16,721 nt of DNA from DATESN01 sp035270785 (GCA_035270785.1 DATESN010000026.1:1-16721); one strand, 5' to 3'; positions 7,507-15,048 are shown, numbered from the stretch's first letter. Notes: generated by a model from the sequence alone, not told the origin. Program-made: numbers and translations.

Positions 7507-8191
7507 TGGAGCGAAAATCGGGCAGATTGCTAAAACAGTACTAATGCCTGGAGATCCATTAAGAGCAAAATTTGTAGCAGACACTTATTTAGAAAATGTT
7601 CAATGTTTTAACCAAGTACGAAATATGCTAGGCTATACAGGAACTTATAAAGGCAAGGAAGTTTCCGTAATGGGTGCCGGAATGGGAATGCCATCCATTG
7701 GTATTTATTCCTATGAATTATTTCATTTCTATGGGGTAGACAACATTATTCGAATTGGATCTGCAGGAGCTTTACAAGATGATTTAAATGTCAGGGATTT
7801 GGTAATAGGCATGGGTGCTTGTACAGATTCTAGCTATGCCAATCAATTTCAAATGCCAGGAACGTATGCTCCCATAGCAAGCTTTTCACTTTTAAGAAAA
7901 GCAATTGAAGTGGCAGAGCGTAAAAATATTCCGGTAGCAGTTGGAAATATTTTATCGTCGGATGTGTTTTACAATGCCAATAAAGATGCAAATGATTTAT
8001 GGAAAAGCATGGGAGTTTTGGCAATTGAGATGGAGGCAGCAGCATTATATATGAATGCAGCAAAAGCTGGAAAGAATGCACTATGTATTCTTACCATTTC
8101 AGACCATATTTACAAAGGCATTGAACTATCGTCAGAAGAAAGACAGATTGGTTTCAACGAAATGATGGAAGTAGCATTGGAACTAGCGTAG
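7481..8191 (+). CDS. deoD: Purine-nucleoside phosphorylase, DeoD type
   Basis: The 236-residue protein matches the hexameric bacterial DeoD branch of NP-I phosphorylases. It splits purine (deoxy)ribonucleosides with phosphate to base plus (deoxy)ribose-1-phosphate. Seen: VLMPGDPLRAKFVA (phosphate site), RNMLGYTGTYKGK, GMGMPSIGIYSYEL, RIGSAGALQ, IEMEAAALY (ribose contacts) and the active-site TISDHIYKG with the catalytic Asp. The later SSEERQIGF supplies the conserved Arg. The length is normal. The ATG lies inside the end of udp, downstream of GAGGAGG. The product feeds DeoB and DeoC encoded just downstream. No irregularity is seen. Confidence 0.96.
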   Translation: MEKTPTAHNGAKIGQIAKTVLMPGDPLRAKFVADTYLENVQCFNQVRNMLGYTGTYKGKEVSVMGAGMGMPSIGIYSYELFHFYGVDNIIRIGSAGALQDDLNVRDLVIGMGACTDSSYANQFQMPGTYAPIASFSLLRKAIEVAERKNIPVAVGNILSSDVFYNANKDANDLWKSMGVLAIEMEAAALYMNAAKAGKNALCILTISDHIYKGIELSSEERQIGFNEMMEVALELA

Positions 8192-8214
8192 AGAAAGAAG
8201 TAGGGCCATATTCA

Positions 8215-8901
8215 ATGAGTATTGATAAAATAAAGCAAGAAGAAATCTTAAGTTTAGTAGATCATACATTACTTTTACAAGGAAGTACCTGGTCAGAAAT
8301 CAAAGAAATATGTGACGACGCAATGAAATACCACACGGCTTCCGTATGTATTCCTCCCTCTTATGTAAAGCAAGCTAAGGAATACATGAGCGATAAGATG
8401 GCAATTTGTACAGTGATTGGATTTCCCAACGGGAATACTGCTACAAACGTAAAGGTATTTGAGACAAAAGAGGCCATCTTAGATGGTGCTGATGAAATTG
8501 ATATGGTGATCCATATCGGTGCTTTGAAAGAAAAGAGATATGACTATATTTTGAATGAGATAAAAGCTATCAAAGAGGCATGTGGCGGTCGCATCTTAAA
8601 AGTAATTATTGAAACCTGTTTATTAACGGATGAAGAAAAGATAAAGATGTGCCATTTAGTTACCGAAGCGGAAGGGGATTATATTAAGACATCAACTGGC
8701 TTTTCAAAAGCAGGAGCTACCTTTGATGACATAGCCTTATTTGCAAAACATATTGGGCCAAAGGTTAAGATGAAAGCAGCAGGTGGTATTAGTAGTTATG
8801 AAGATGCTACAAAATTTATGGAACTTGGTGCTTCTAGGTTAGGAACTAGCCGAATAGTGAAAATGGTCAAAGCAGAGGGAACCTTTTATGAACAAGTATA
8901 A
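8215..8901 (+). CDS. deoC: Deoxyribose-phosphate aldolase
   Basis: The 228-residue TIM-barrel class I aldolase cleaves 2-deoxyribose-5-phosphate to glyceraldehyde-3-phosphate and acetaldehyde. Seen: LVDHTLL at the N-terminus, VCIPPSYV, CTVIGFPNGN, the ADEIDMVIHIGALK strand, ILKVIIETCLL with the assisting Lys, and the Schiff-base Lys in YIKTSTGFSKAGAT. The phosphate-binding end, KAAGGISSYEDA and GASRLGTSR, is complete. Size is typical. The ribosome site before the ATG is weak (AGAAAGAAGTAGGG), so expression may depend on readthrough from deoD 23 bases upstream. The 3' end overlaps deoB by 14 bases. Confidence 0.97.
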   Translation: MSIDKIKQEEILSLVDHTLLLQGSTWSEIKEICDDAMKYHTASVCIPPSYVKQAKEYMSDKMAICTVIGFPNGNTATNVKVFETKEAILDGADEIDMVIHIGALKEKRYDYILNEIKAIKEACGGRILKVIIETCLLTDEEKIKMCHLVTEAEGDYIKTSTGFSKAGATFDDIALFAKHIGPKVKMKAAGGISSYEDATKFMELGASRLGTSRIVKMVKAEGTFYEQV

Positions 8902-10078
8902 GAGAATTTTTACAATTGTTATTGATTCTATGGGAATTGGCGCAATGGAAGATGCACCAGCTTATGGAGATATAGATGTGGATACGTTAGGACATATTTC
9001 AGAAGCAGTAGAAGAATTTCACATTCCAAATCTTCAGAAATTAGGTCTGGCAAATTTACATCCGTTAAAACAGGTGGCAGCTGTAGAAAAACCACTTGCT
9101 TATTTTATGCCTATGAAGGAAGCTAGTAGGGGAAAAGATACCATGGTAGGCCACTGGGAGTTAATGGGTCTTAAAACTGTGACGCCGTTTCAAGTGTTTA
9201 CAGATACTGGCTTTCCAAAAGAATTATTAGCGGAATTAGAAAAACGCACTGGGAAGAAGATTATTGGAAACAAAAGTGCCAGTGGTACCGAAATATTAGA
9301 AGAATTAGCAGAAGAAGAAATAAGAACGGGAGCTATGATTGTCTACACCTCAGCAGATTCGGTTTTGCAAATATGTGGTAATGAAGAAACATTTGGTTTA
9401 GAGGAATTGTATCGATGCTGCGAAATTGCCAGAGAATTAACCATGAAGGATGAATGGAAAGTAGGTAGAGTAATAGCAAGACCATACTTGGGCAAGAAAA
9501 AAGGCGAATTTGTAAGAACAAGCAATCGTCATGATTATGCATTGAAGCCAAATGGTCCAACTGTTCTGAATGCATTAAAGGATAGTGGTTTAGATGTTAT
9601 TTCCGTTGGAAAGATTAATGACATTTTTGTAGGAGAAGGTATTACAGAATCATACAAATCCAAAAGTAGTGTACATGGAATGGAGCAGACTTTAGAAATC
9701 CAAGACAAGGAATTTACAGGTTTATGCTTTATTAATTTAGTGGATTTTGATGCACTTTGGGGTCATAGAAGAAATCCGGAAGGTTATGCCAAGGAAATTG
9801 AGAAGTTTGATGTGAATTTAGGTCTTTTCTTGGAAAAGATGAAGCAAGATGACTTAATTATCATTACAGCGGATCATGGAAACGATCCTACGTATAAGGG
9901 AACGGATCATACTAGAGAAAAAGTCCCTTTTATAGCATATTCACCATCGATGAACGGGAGTGGAGCATTGGAAACAGCGTCCTCTTTTGCCACGATAGGT
10001 GCAACGATTGCGGATAATTTTCAAGTAACTATGCCAGAAGGAACGATAGGGACATCTGTATTAAGTGAATTGAAATGA
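8888..10078 (+). CDS. deoB: Phosphopentomutase
   Basis: The 396-residue protein is a metal-dependent mutase of the alkaline-phosphatase superfamily. It interconverts (deoxy)ribose-1-phosphate and -5-phosphate, linking the two phosphorylases to DeoC and the pentose phosphate pool. Seen: the N-terminal metal-binding IVIDSMGIGAMEDAP, DTLGHISE, the phosphorylated-Thr region KDTMVGHWELMG, the cap domain with SASGTEI and YTSADSVLQI, and the C-terminal metal ligands in VDFDALWGHRRN and TADHGNDPTYKGTDHTRE. The length is the family norm. A GAGGGA ribosome site lies within the deoC end, indicating coupled translation. Together with udp, deoD and deoC it completes a nucleoside-to-central-metabolism route. 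Confidence 0.97.
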   Translation: MNKYKRIFTIVIDSMGIGAMEDAPAYGDIDVDTLGHISEAVEEFHIPNLQKLGLANLHPLKQVAAVEKPLAYFMPMKEASRGKDTMVGHWELMGLKTVTPFQVFTDTGFPKELLAELEKRTGKKIIGNKSASGTEILEELAEEEIRTGAMIVYTSADSVLQICGNEETFGLEELYRCCEIARELTMKDEWKVGRVIARPYLGKKKGEFVRTSNRHDYALKPNGPTVLNALKDSGLDVISVGKINDIFVGEGITESYKSKSSVHGMEQTLEIQDKEFTGLCFINLVDFDALWGHRRNPEGYAKEIEKFDVNLGLFLEKMKQDDLIIITADHGNDPTYKGTDHTREKVPFIAYSPSMNGSGALETASSFATIGATIADNFQVTMPEGTIGTSVLSELK

Positions 10079-10120
10079 GGAATTTATTGATCAAAGCTAA
10101 TCTATTATGGAGGTAACGAA

Positions 10121-11296
10121 GTGAATTATAGAAATAATAATGGAGATAACGATCTATCTATTTTAGGCTTTGGCTGTATGAGATTTCCTAAGAAAGGAAA
10201 TTCCATTGATATAGATGAGGTAGAAAAGCAGATTATGTATGCAATTTCTAAAGGCGTTAACTATTTTGATACCGCTTATGTATATGGAGGTAGCGAGAAG
10301 GTTTTAGGAACTGTTCTTGCTAAGAATCATTGTAGAGAAAAGGTCAAAATAGCAACAAAACTACCACATTATTTAGTGAAAAAAACAGAAGACTTTAATA
10401 AATATTTTGAGGAAGAACTGAAGCGGTTACAGACAAATTACATAGATTATTACTTGATGCACATGCTTCCAGATATTAATATTTGGAATAAGCTGATTGG
10501 TCTTGGAGTACTTGACTGGATAAAAGAAAAAAAAGAGAGTGGTCAAATTAAGCACATTGGTTTTTCATATCATGGAAACACCATGTCTTTTCTCGAGCTT
10601 TTAGATGCTTATGAATGGGAATTTTGTCAGATTCAATATAATTATATGGATGAATTTAGTCAGGCAGGTAGAAAAGGTCTTATGGCAGCAGCTGAAAAAA
10701 AGATTCCAGTTATTATTATGGAACCTCTTCGTGGAGGTGGACTTGCAAATCATCTACCTAAAAAAGCAGAAGAAACCTTTGCAAAAGCTTCCCTGAAGCG
10801 GACTCCAGCTGAGTGGGCTTTTCGCTGGCTGTGGAATCAGAAAGAAGTATCAGTTGTGTTATCTGGTATGAATTCTATGAAGATGGTGGAAGAAAATATT
10901 GCAACAGCATCATCTGTACAAATTGGTGAATTAACAGACGAAGATTATAACATGTTTAAAAAAGTGATAGAAGCCATCAATGAGAAAACGAAAGTTCCGT
11001 GTACAGGTTGCTCATACTGTATGCCATGTCCTTTTGGGGTAGATATACCAGGTTCTTTCCGATGTTATAATGTTAGCTATACAGATGGTTATTTCAAAGG
11101 GGTCATGGAATATCTACTTTGTACTACCATGCGAAATAAACAAAGCTTTGCATCTCTTTGTAAAGAATGTGGTGCTTGTGTAAAACACTGTCCACAAAGT
11201 ATTGACATACCAAATGAGATGAAAAAAGTGAAGAGACGTTTTGAAAATCCAATTTATAAACTAATCAGTATGATCATAAAAAGAATGTATAAATAA
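10121..11296 (+). CDS. Aldo/keto reductase with C-terminal 4Fe-4S ferredoxin domain
   Basis: The 391-residue protein has an AKR TIM barrel (about 10-280) with the catalytic tetrad visible: D50 and Y55 in YFDTAYVYG, K80 in ATKLP and H114 in YYLMHML. The C-terminal part has two cysteine clusters, C294/C297/C300/C303 (CTGCSYCMPCP) and C347/C350/C353/C357 (CKECGACVKHCP). This domain order is common in anaerobic Firmicutes; natural substrates are mostly unknown. The start is GTG, chosen because GGAGG sits seven bases upstream (10109-10113) and the family N-terminus (LGFGCMRFP) follows closely. It lies 42 bases after deoB with no terminator, so it may be the last gene of the nucleoside operon, where it could reduce an aldehyde; that is only a guess. 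The C-terminus is basic (IKRMYK). Confidence 0.92.
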   Translation: MNYRNNNGDNDLSILGFGCMRFPKKGNSIDIDEVEKQIMYAISKGVNYFDTAYVYGGSEKVLGTVLAKNHCREKVKIATKLPHYLVKKTEDFNKYFEEELKRLQTNYIDYYLMHMLPDINIWNKLIGLGVLDWIKEKKESGQIKHIGFSYHGNTMSFLELLDAYEWEFCQIQYNYMDEFSQAGRKGLMAAAEKKIPVIIMEPLRGGGLANHLPKKAEETFAKASLKRTPAEWAFRWLWNQKEVSVVLSGMNSMKMVEENIATASSVQIGELTDEDYNMFKKVIEAINEKTKVPCTGCSYCMPCPFGVDIPGSFRCYNVSYTDGYFKGVMEYLLCTTMRNKQSFASLCKECGACVKHCPQSIDIPNEMKKVKRRFENPIYKLISMIIKRMYK

Positions 11297-11322
11297 AATT
11301 TATATATAAAAAGGAGGTACTC

Positions 11323-12075
11323 ATGGAAGCAAATGAGGTATTACTAAGATTTAAAAATGGTGAAATATCTATAGAGGAAGCAAAAGATTACTTTCAGAAG
11401 GAGACCTTCCATGAAATGGGTTATGCAAAGTTGGATACTAATCGTAAACAAAGATCCGGTTTTTCAGAAGTTATTTTCTGCAATGGTAAATCCGAGGAAC
11501 ACTTACTAAAGATATTTGGAAGACTCTATGAGGAAGACGGAGAAGTATTAGGTACAAGAGCATCCAAAGAACAATATGAAATGATTAAAAAAGAATTTCC
11601 AGAGACGGAATATGATTCTTTATCCCATATTATAAAAATAGAGAAAAAAGAAAGAAAACTAGTTGGTAAAATTGCTATATGTACAGCTGGTACAGCAGAT
11701 ATTGCAGTGGCAGAGGAAGCAGCACAGACGGCAGAGTATTTTGGGTCAAAAGTGGAAAGAATCTATGATGTAGGTGTAAGCGGTATTCACAGATTATTCG
11801 CTAAGCTAGAAAATATTCAAAGTGCAAATTGTATTATTGCAGTGGCTGGAATGGAAGGTGCTTTAGCAAGTGTGATTGGCGGCCTAGTAGAAAAACCAGT
11901 TATAGCAGTACCAACATCCATTGGATATGGAGCTAATTTACACGGCTTATCGGCCCTCTTAACAATGATTAATTCTTGTGCAAATGGAATTGCTGTTGTA
12001 AATATTGATAATGGATATGGGGCAGGGTATATGGCGACGCAGATAAATAGATTGGGGGTACAAAATGAGCAATAA
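11323..12075 (+). CDS. larB: Nickel-pincer cofactor biosynthesis protein LarB
   Basis: The 250-residue protein matches LarB, the PurE-like enzyme that carboxylates and hydrolyses nicotinic acid adenine dinucleotide to pyridinium-3,5-biscarboxylic acid mononucleotide, the first step to the nickel-pincer nucleotide. Seen: an N-terminal helical region (about 1-100) with LDTNRKQRSGFSEVIFC, the characteristic RQxRxGxxEVI-type segment. A PurE-like core begins at about 116 with KIAICTAGTADIAVAEEA. It continues with YDVGVSGIHRL, IAVAGMEGALASVIGGL and the IAVPTSIGYGANLHGLSALLTMINSCANGI signature. An AAGGAGGT site (11311-11318) precedes the ATG. The gene overlaps larC by 11 bases. No terminator separates it from the reductase gene upstream, so its promoter is not obvious. 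Confidence 0.95.
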   Translation: MEANEVLLRFKNGEISIEEAKDYFQKETFHEMGYAKLDTNRKQRSGFSEVIFCNGKSEEHLLKIFGRLYEEDGEVLGTRASKEQYEMIKKEFPETEYDSLSHIIKIEKKERKLVGKIAICTAGTADIAVAEEAAQTAEYFGSKVERIYDVGVSGIHRLFAKLENIQSANCIIAVAGMEGALASVIGGLVEKPVIAVPTSIGYGANLHGLSALLTMINSCANGIAVVNIDNGYGAGYMATQINRLGVQNEQ

Positions 12076-12979
12076 GTTATATTTGGAATGTAATTCGGGA
12101 ATTAGTGGTGATATGATGGTTGCATCCCTTTTAGATTTGGGTGCCAGCGTAGAAGTTTTAAATAGTGCTTTATCCAGCATTCCTGTAGGTGGTTTTCGTA
12201 CGGTAGTTAGTAAAGTGAAAAAGTCGGGCCTTGAGGCTTGTGATTTTGATGTGATACTAGAACAGGAAAACCATGATCATAATATGGAATATTTGTATGG
12301 TCATGAGAAGTCTGGGCATACCCACGGTGAGGAACACACCCACAGTGGTGAGGAACACACCCACAGTGAGAAACACACCCACGGTGGTGAGGAACACACC
12401 CATGACGGAACACATCATCATCAAAATGTGGAACACACCCATGCTCATGCACAAGAACATCGCGGTCTTGGAGAAATTCTGGATATCATAGATAAATCGG
12501 ATATAACAGTTCGAGCGAAAGACATCGCATCGAGAATTTTTACTATCTTAGGTATAGCAGAAAGTAAAGCGCACGGCACCAAAATTGAGGAAGTGCATTT
12601 TCACGAAGTAGGTGCAGTGGATTCCATTGTTGATATTATTGCGGTCGCTGTCTGCTTAGATAATCTAAACATTAGTGAGGTGATAGTACCAATATTATAC
12701 GAAGGAAGTGGAACTGTTCGCTGTCAGCATGGAATACTCCCAATACCGGTTCCAGCGGTTGCAAATATTGTATCCAGTCACGGACTAAGACTTCACATTA
12801 CAAATACACAAGGAGAGCTAGTTACGCCAACGGGAGCCGCCATAGTTGCGGCTATTAAAACAGAAGATAAATTGCCAGAGCAATTCACCATACAAAAAAT
12901 CGGTATGGGTGCAGGAAAAAGAACTCATGATAGACTAAGTATCTTGCGGGCAATGTTAATTCAAGAGGAAATGTTATGA
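12065..12979 (+). CDS. larC: LarC N-terminal (LarC1-type) nickel insertase part, His-rich
   Basis: The 304-residue protein starts with the LarC signature LYLECNSGISGDMMVASLLDLG, and the later EVHFHEVGAVDSIVDI and QGELVTPTGAAIVAAI segments are complete. Full-length LarC inserts nickel into the pincer nucleotide in a CTP-dependent reaction. Family proteins usually run past 400 residues with a C-terminal LarC2 half that binds CTP; in Lactiplantibacillus plantarum the two halves are joined by ribosomal frameshifting. Here the protein ends at LRAMLIQEEML, just where LarC2 should begin, and larE starts inside the stop (ATGA overlap), so no LarC2 sequence follows in any frame. Residues 70-132 contain 20 His, built from tandem GEEHTHS-like units, probably nickel binding or storage. 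LarC2 may be encoded elsewhere; otherwise this LarC would be incomplete. Confidence 0.9.
   Translation: MSNKLYLECNSGISGDMMVASLLDLGASVEVLNSALSSIPVGGFRTVVSKVKKSGLEACDFDVILEQENHDHNMEYLYGHEKSGHTHGEEHTHSGEEHTHSEKHTHGGEEHTHDGTHHHQNVEHTHAHAQEHRGLGEILDIIDKSDITVRAKDIASRIFTILGIAESKAHGTKIEEVHFHEVGAVDSIVDIIAVAVCLDNLNISEVIVPILYEGSGTVRCQHGILPIPVPAVANIVSSHGLRLHITNTQGELVTPTGAAIVAAIKTEDKLPEQFTIQKIGMGAGKRTHDRLSILRAMLIQEEML
12326..12406 (+). repeat. Tandem 21-bp repeats coding the His-rich stretch of LarC
   Basis: Four head-to-tail units are seen: two identical 21-mers (12326-12346 and 12347-12367, encoding GEEHTHS), an 18-base shortened unit (12368-12385) and a diverged 21-mer (12386-12406). Partial copies flank them (GGCATACCCACG before, GTGGAACACACCCATG after). 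All units keep the frame, so copy number changes alter His count without breaking the gene. Confidence 0.92.
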
Positions 12980-13803
12980 TCAGTTATAATGAAAAATGTG
13001 GAAAATTATTATCGGCATTAGATATTTATACAGATAAAGATGTGATGATTGCTTTTTCTGGTGGTGTTGACAGTAGTCTCTTGTTGAAGATTGCTTGTGA
13101 CTTTGCGAAGAAGAAAGGTACAAAAGTATTTGCGGTTACGGTGCATACAGAGCTCCATCCCATAAATGATCTAGAAATAGCCAAAAGAGTAGCCAAAGAG
13201 TTTGGGGCTATTCATTGCATTGTAAAAATGGATGAATTAAAAGAAGCAGGCATCGGAAATAACCCAGTTAACCGTTGTTATTTATGCAAAAAATGTTTGT
13301 TTACTAAGTTAAAAGAAATGGCAGAAGAAGAGAAAATAGAGTATATTTTAGAAGGAACCAATGAAGACGATCAACATGTATATAGACCCGGAATACAAGC
13401 ATTAAAAGAACTCCAAATTAAGAGTCCCCTAGCGGATGCTATGATGGAAAAAGAGGATATTAGAAAATTCGCTTCAGAATATCAAATATCGGTTGCAAAT
13501 CGTCCATCCGCACCTTGTCTTGCAACAAGATTTCCTTATGGGACGATGTTATCCTATGAGTTAATGCAAAAAGTAGAGGCAGGAGAGGAATATATTCGAG
13601 GATTAGGGTTATATAATATTCGACTTAGAATACATGATGAAATTGTGAGGATTGAAGTGGATCAAGAAGATATAACTAATTTAGTTGCAAATAAAGATTG
13701 TATTATTTCCTATCTAAAGAATCTAGGATTTGTATACATAACCGTTGATTTGGAAGGATTTCGGTCTGGAAGTATGGATTTACATATAGATCAAGATAAA
13801 TAA
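12976..13803 (+). CDS. larE: ATP-dependent sulfur transferase LarE of nickel-pincer cofactor synthesis
   Basis: The 275-residue protein is a PP-loop ATP pyrophosphatase. It adenylates the carboxylates of the pyridinium biscarboxylate nucleotide and replaces oxygen by sulfur. Seen: the PP-loop SGGVDSSLL (28-36), the FAVTVHTELHP strand, GTNEDDQHVYRPGIQAL, LKELQIKSPLAD, and the sulfur-donating Cys region RPSAPCLATRFPYG (C181). A C101-x2-C104 pair plus C107 lies in NRCYLCKKCLF. LarE proteins are known in two kinds: those that sacrifice a single Cys, and those with three Cys holding a 4Fe-4S cluster. The CxxC plus C181 set suggests the cluster, catalytic kind; this is inferred from the family. The start ATG overlaps the larC stop by four bases. 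The size is normal. Confidence 0.94.
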   Translation: MISYNEKCGKLLSALDIYTDKDVMIAFSGGVDSSLLLKIACDFAKKKGTKVFAVTVHTELHPINDLEIAKRVAKEFGAIHCIVKMDELKEAGIGNNPVNRCYLCKKCLFTKLKEMAEEEKIEYILEGTNEDDQHVYRPGIQALKELQIKSPLADAMMEKEDIRKFASEYQISVANRPSAPCLATRFPYGTMLSYELMQKVEAGEEYIRGLGLYNIRLRIHDEIVRIEVDQEDITNLVANKDCIISYLKNLGFVYITVDLEGFRSGSMDLHIDQDK

Positions 13804-13837
13804 ATGTCTTCCACTAATAAGGAAAAGGAAAACAAAC

Positions 13838-14032
13838 ATGAATGGTCAGAACAGAGCAAATATAAAAGTTGGATCGAAAGTAAAGATTGTATTAAAAGCT
13901 GATCAACGAACTGGAAAATTAACAGATGGTACGGTGAAGAGGATCCTGACAAATAGTAGTAGTCATCCTCATGGGATTAAGGTAATGTTAGAAGATGGCC
14001 AAGTGGGAAGAGTACAGAATATAGAATCATAA
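13838..14032 (+). CDS. ywbE: YwbE family small protein
   Basis: The 64-residue protein matches the YwbE family (DUF2196). Seen: the conserved opening MNGQNRANIKVGSKVKIVLK, then DQRTGKLTDG, the LTNSSSHPHGIKVML segment and the closing GQVGRVQNI. The composition and beta-strand pattern suggest a small KOW/SH3-like barrel, possibly nucleic acid binding; no function is established that I know of. It follows larE by 34 bases with a purine-rich site (AAGGAAAAGGAAAA) and no terminator, so it may ride on the lar transcript. Link to nickel cofactor synthesis is not implied by the family itself. Confidence 0.9.
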   Translation: MNGQNRANIKVGSKVKIVLKADQRTGKLTDGTVKRILTNSSSHPHGIKVMLEDGQVGRVQNIES

Positions 14033-14068
14033 AGGTAATTTCTAGTTGATACATTGGGGGTATTTACG

Positions 14069-14929
14069 ATGTGGCTTGTTTTTGCATTTAGTTCAGCAAT
14101 CTTTGCGGGCTTAACAGCTATTCTTACAAAGATTGGTATTAAAAATACAGATTCTAATGTAGCAACAGCAATTAGAACTGTTGTAGTATTATTCTTTTCT
14201 TGGATTATGGTTTTTGCAGTAGGGAGTCAAAATACAATCGTTACTATAGATCCTAAAACATTACTATTCCTTATACTATCTGGAATTGCCACGGGGGCTT
14301 CTTGGTTATGCTATTTTAAGGCATTACAGATGGGAGATGTAAATAAAGTAACACCCATTGATAAATCCAGCACAATCCTTACGATGTTGATGGCATTTAT
14401 TTTATTAGGTGAAGAATTTACTATCATAAAAATAAGTGGAATGATTATGATTGGAATTGGAACATATTTGATGATTCAAAAAAAAGAGAAATCTAAACTC
14501 GAAAAGAAAAACACAATTTGGTTTTTTTATGCTATTGGTTCTGCAGTTTTTGCAAGTTTTACAGCAATTCTTGGAAAGATAGGAATGGAAGGTGTAAATT
14601 CAACACTAGGAACTGCCATCAGAACAATAGTTGTACTTATAATGGCTTGGATAGTAGTATTTGTCACAAAAAAACAAAATACGATAAAGAATATAGATAA
14701 AAAGAGTTGGCTCTTTCTTCTGTTATCAGGTTTTGCAACAGGGGGTTCATGGCTTTGCTACTATAGGGCATTACAAACAGGGCAGGCAAGTGTTGTGGTC
14801 CCCATTGATAAGCTGAGTATACTTGTAACAATACTATTCTCTTGTTTATTCTTAAAGGAAAAACTAAGCAAAAATGCAGCGATTGGATTGGCCTTTATTG
14901 TTATTGGAACGATATCCTTGCTCATTTAA
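14069..14929 (+). CDS. EamA/DMT-superfamily transporter
   Basis: The 286-residue membrane protein has ten predicted helices in two five-helix EamA halves. The halves are unusually alike: TAIRTVVVLFFSW against TAIRTIVVLIMAW, and SGIATGASWLCYFKALQMG against SGFATGGSWLCYYRALQTG, each followed by a PIDK motif. EamA carriers export or import small metabolites; the substrate cannot be told from sequence. I choose ATG 14069 rather than an upstream TTG at 14054, because GGGGG at 14056-14060 is well placed as the ribosome site for the ATG and the first helix begins at once with MWLVFAFSS. It stands 36 bases after ywbE and may be the last gene of the lar transcript, as a new promoter follows its stop. 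Confidence 0.9.
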   Translation: MWLVFAFSSAIFAGLTAILTKIGIKNTDSNVATAIRTVVVLFFSWIMVFAVGSQNTIVTIDPKTLLFLILSGIATGASWLCYFKALQMGDVNKVTPIDKSSTILTMLMAFILLGEEFTIIKISGMIMIGIGTYLMIQKKEKSKLEKKNTIWFFYAIGSAVFASFTAILGKIGMEGVNSTLGTAIRTIVVLIMAWIVVFVTKKQNTIKNIDKKSWLFLLLSGFATGGSWLCYYRALQTGQASVVVPIDKLSILVTILFSCLFLKEKLSKNAAIGLAFIVIGTISLLI

Positions 14930-14947
14930 AAGAGAGTGTAAGAGTGT

Positions 14948-14976
14948 TTGCATTCCCAACTAAATTAAGATATAAT
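14948..14976 (+). promoter_or_regulatory. Sigma-A promoter for the PAS-GGDEF gene, with operator-like palindrome
   Basis: TTGCAT (14948-14953), exactly 17 bases, then consensus TATAAT (14971-14976). A perfect inverted repeat AAGATA-TAAT-TATCTT (14967-14982) lies across the -10, a position where a bound repressor would block transcription. The start codon is at 15049 behind AAGGGGG. Confidence 0.7.
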
Positions 14977-15048
14977 TATCTTAAAATATTGATTTACAGA
15001 AAGCAACTTGCAGGTACTGTTCTTATATTTCACAAGGGGGAAACCTTA

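Noticed and set aside
12207..12491. Several overlapping open frames on both strands across the His-rich part of larC
   Set aside because: They arise from the tandem repeat, which keeps all frames open. Their predicted peptides are low-complexity shadows of the repeat without ribosome sites.
12960..13100. Programmed frameshift from larC into a LarC2 coding frame
   Set aside because: The sequence after the larC stop codes for the LarE N-terminus and PP-loop, so there is no LarC2 sequence for a frameshift to reach.
14842..15048. Longer N-terminus for the PAS-GGDEF protein starting inside the transporter gene
   Set aside because: The extra stretch contains no domain and overlaps the transporter end. 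A proper ribosome site and promoter support ATG 15049 instead.
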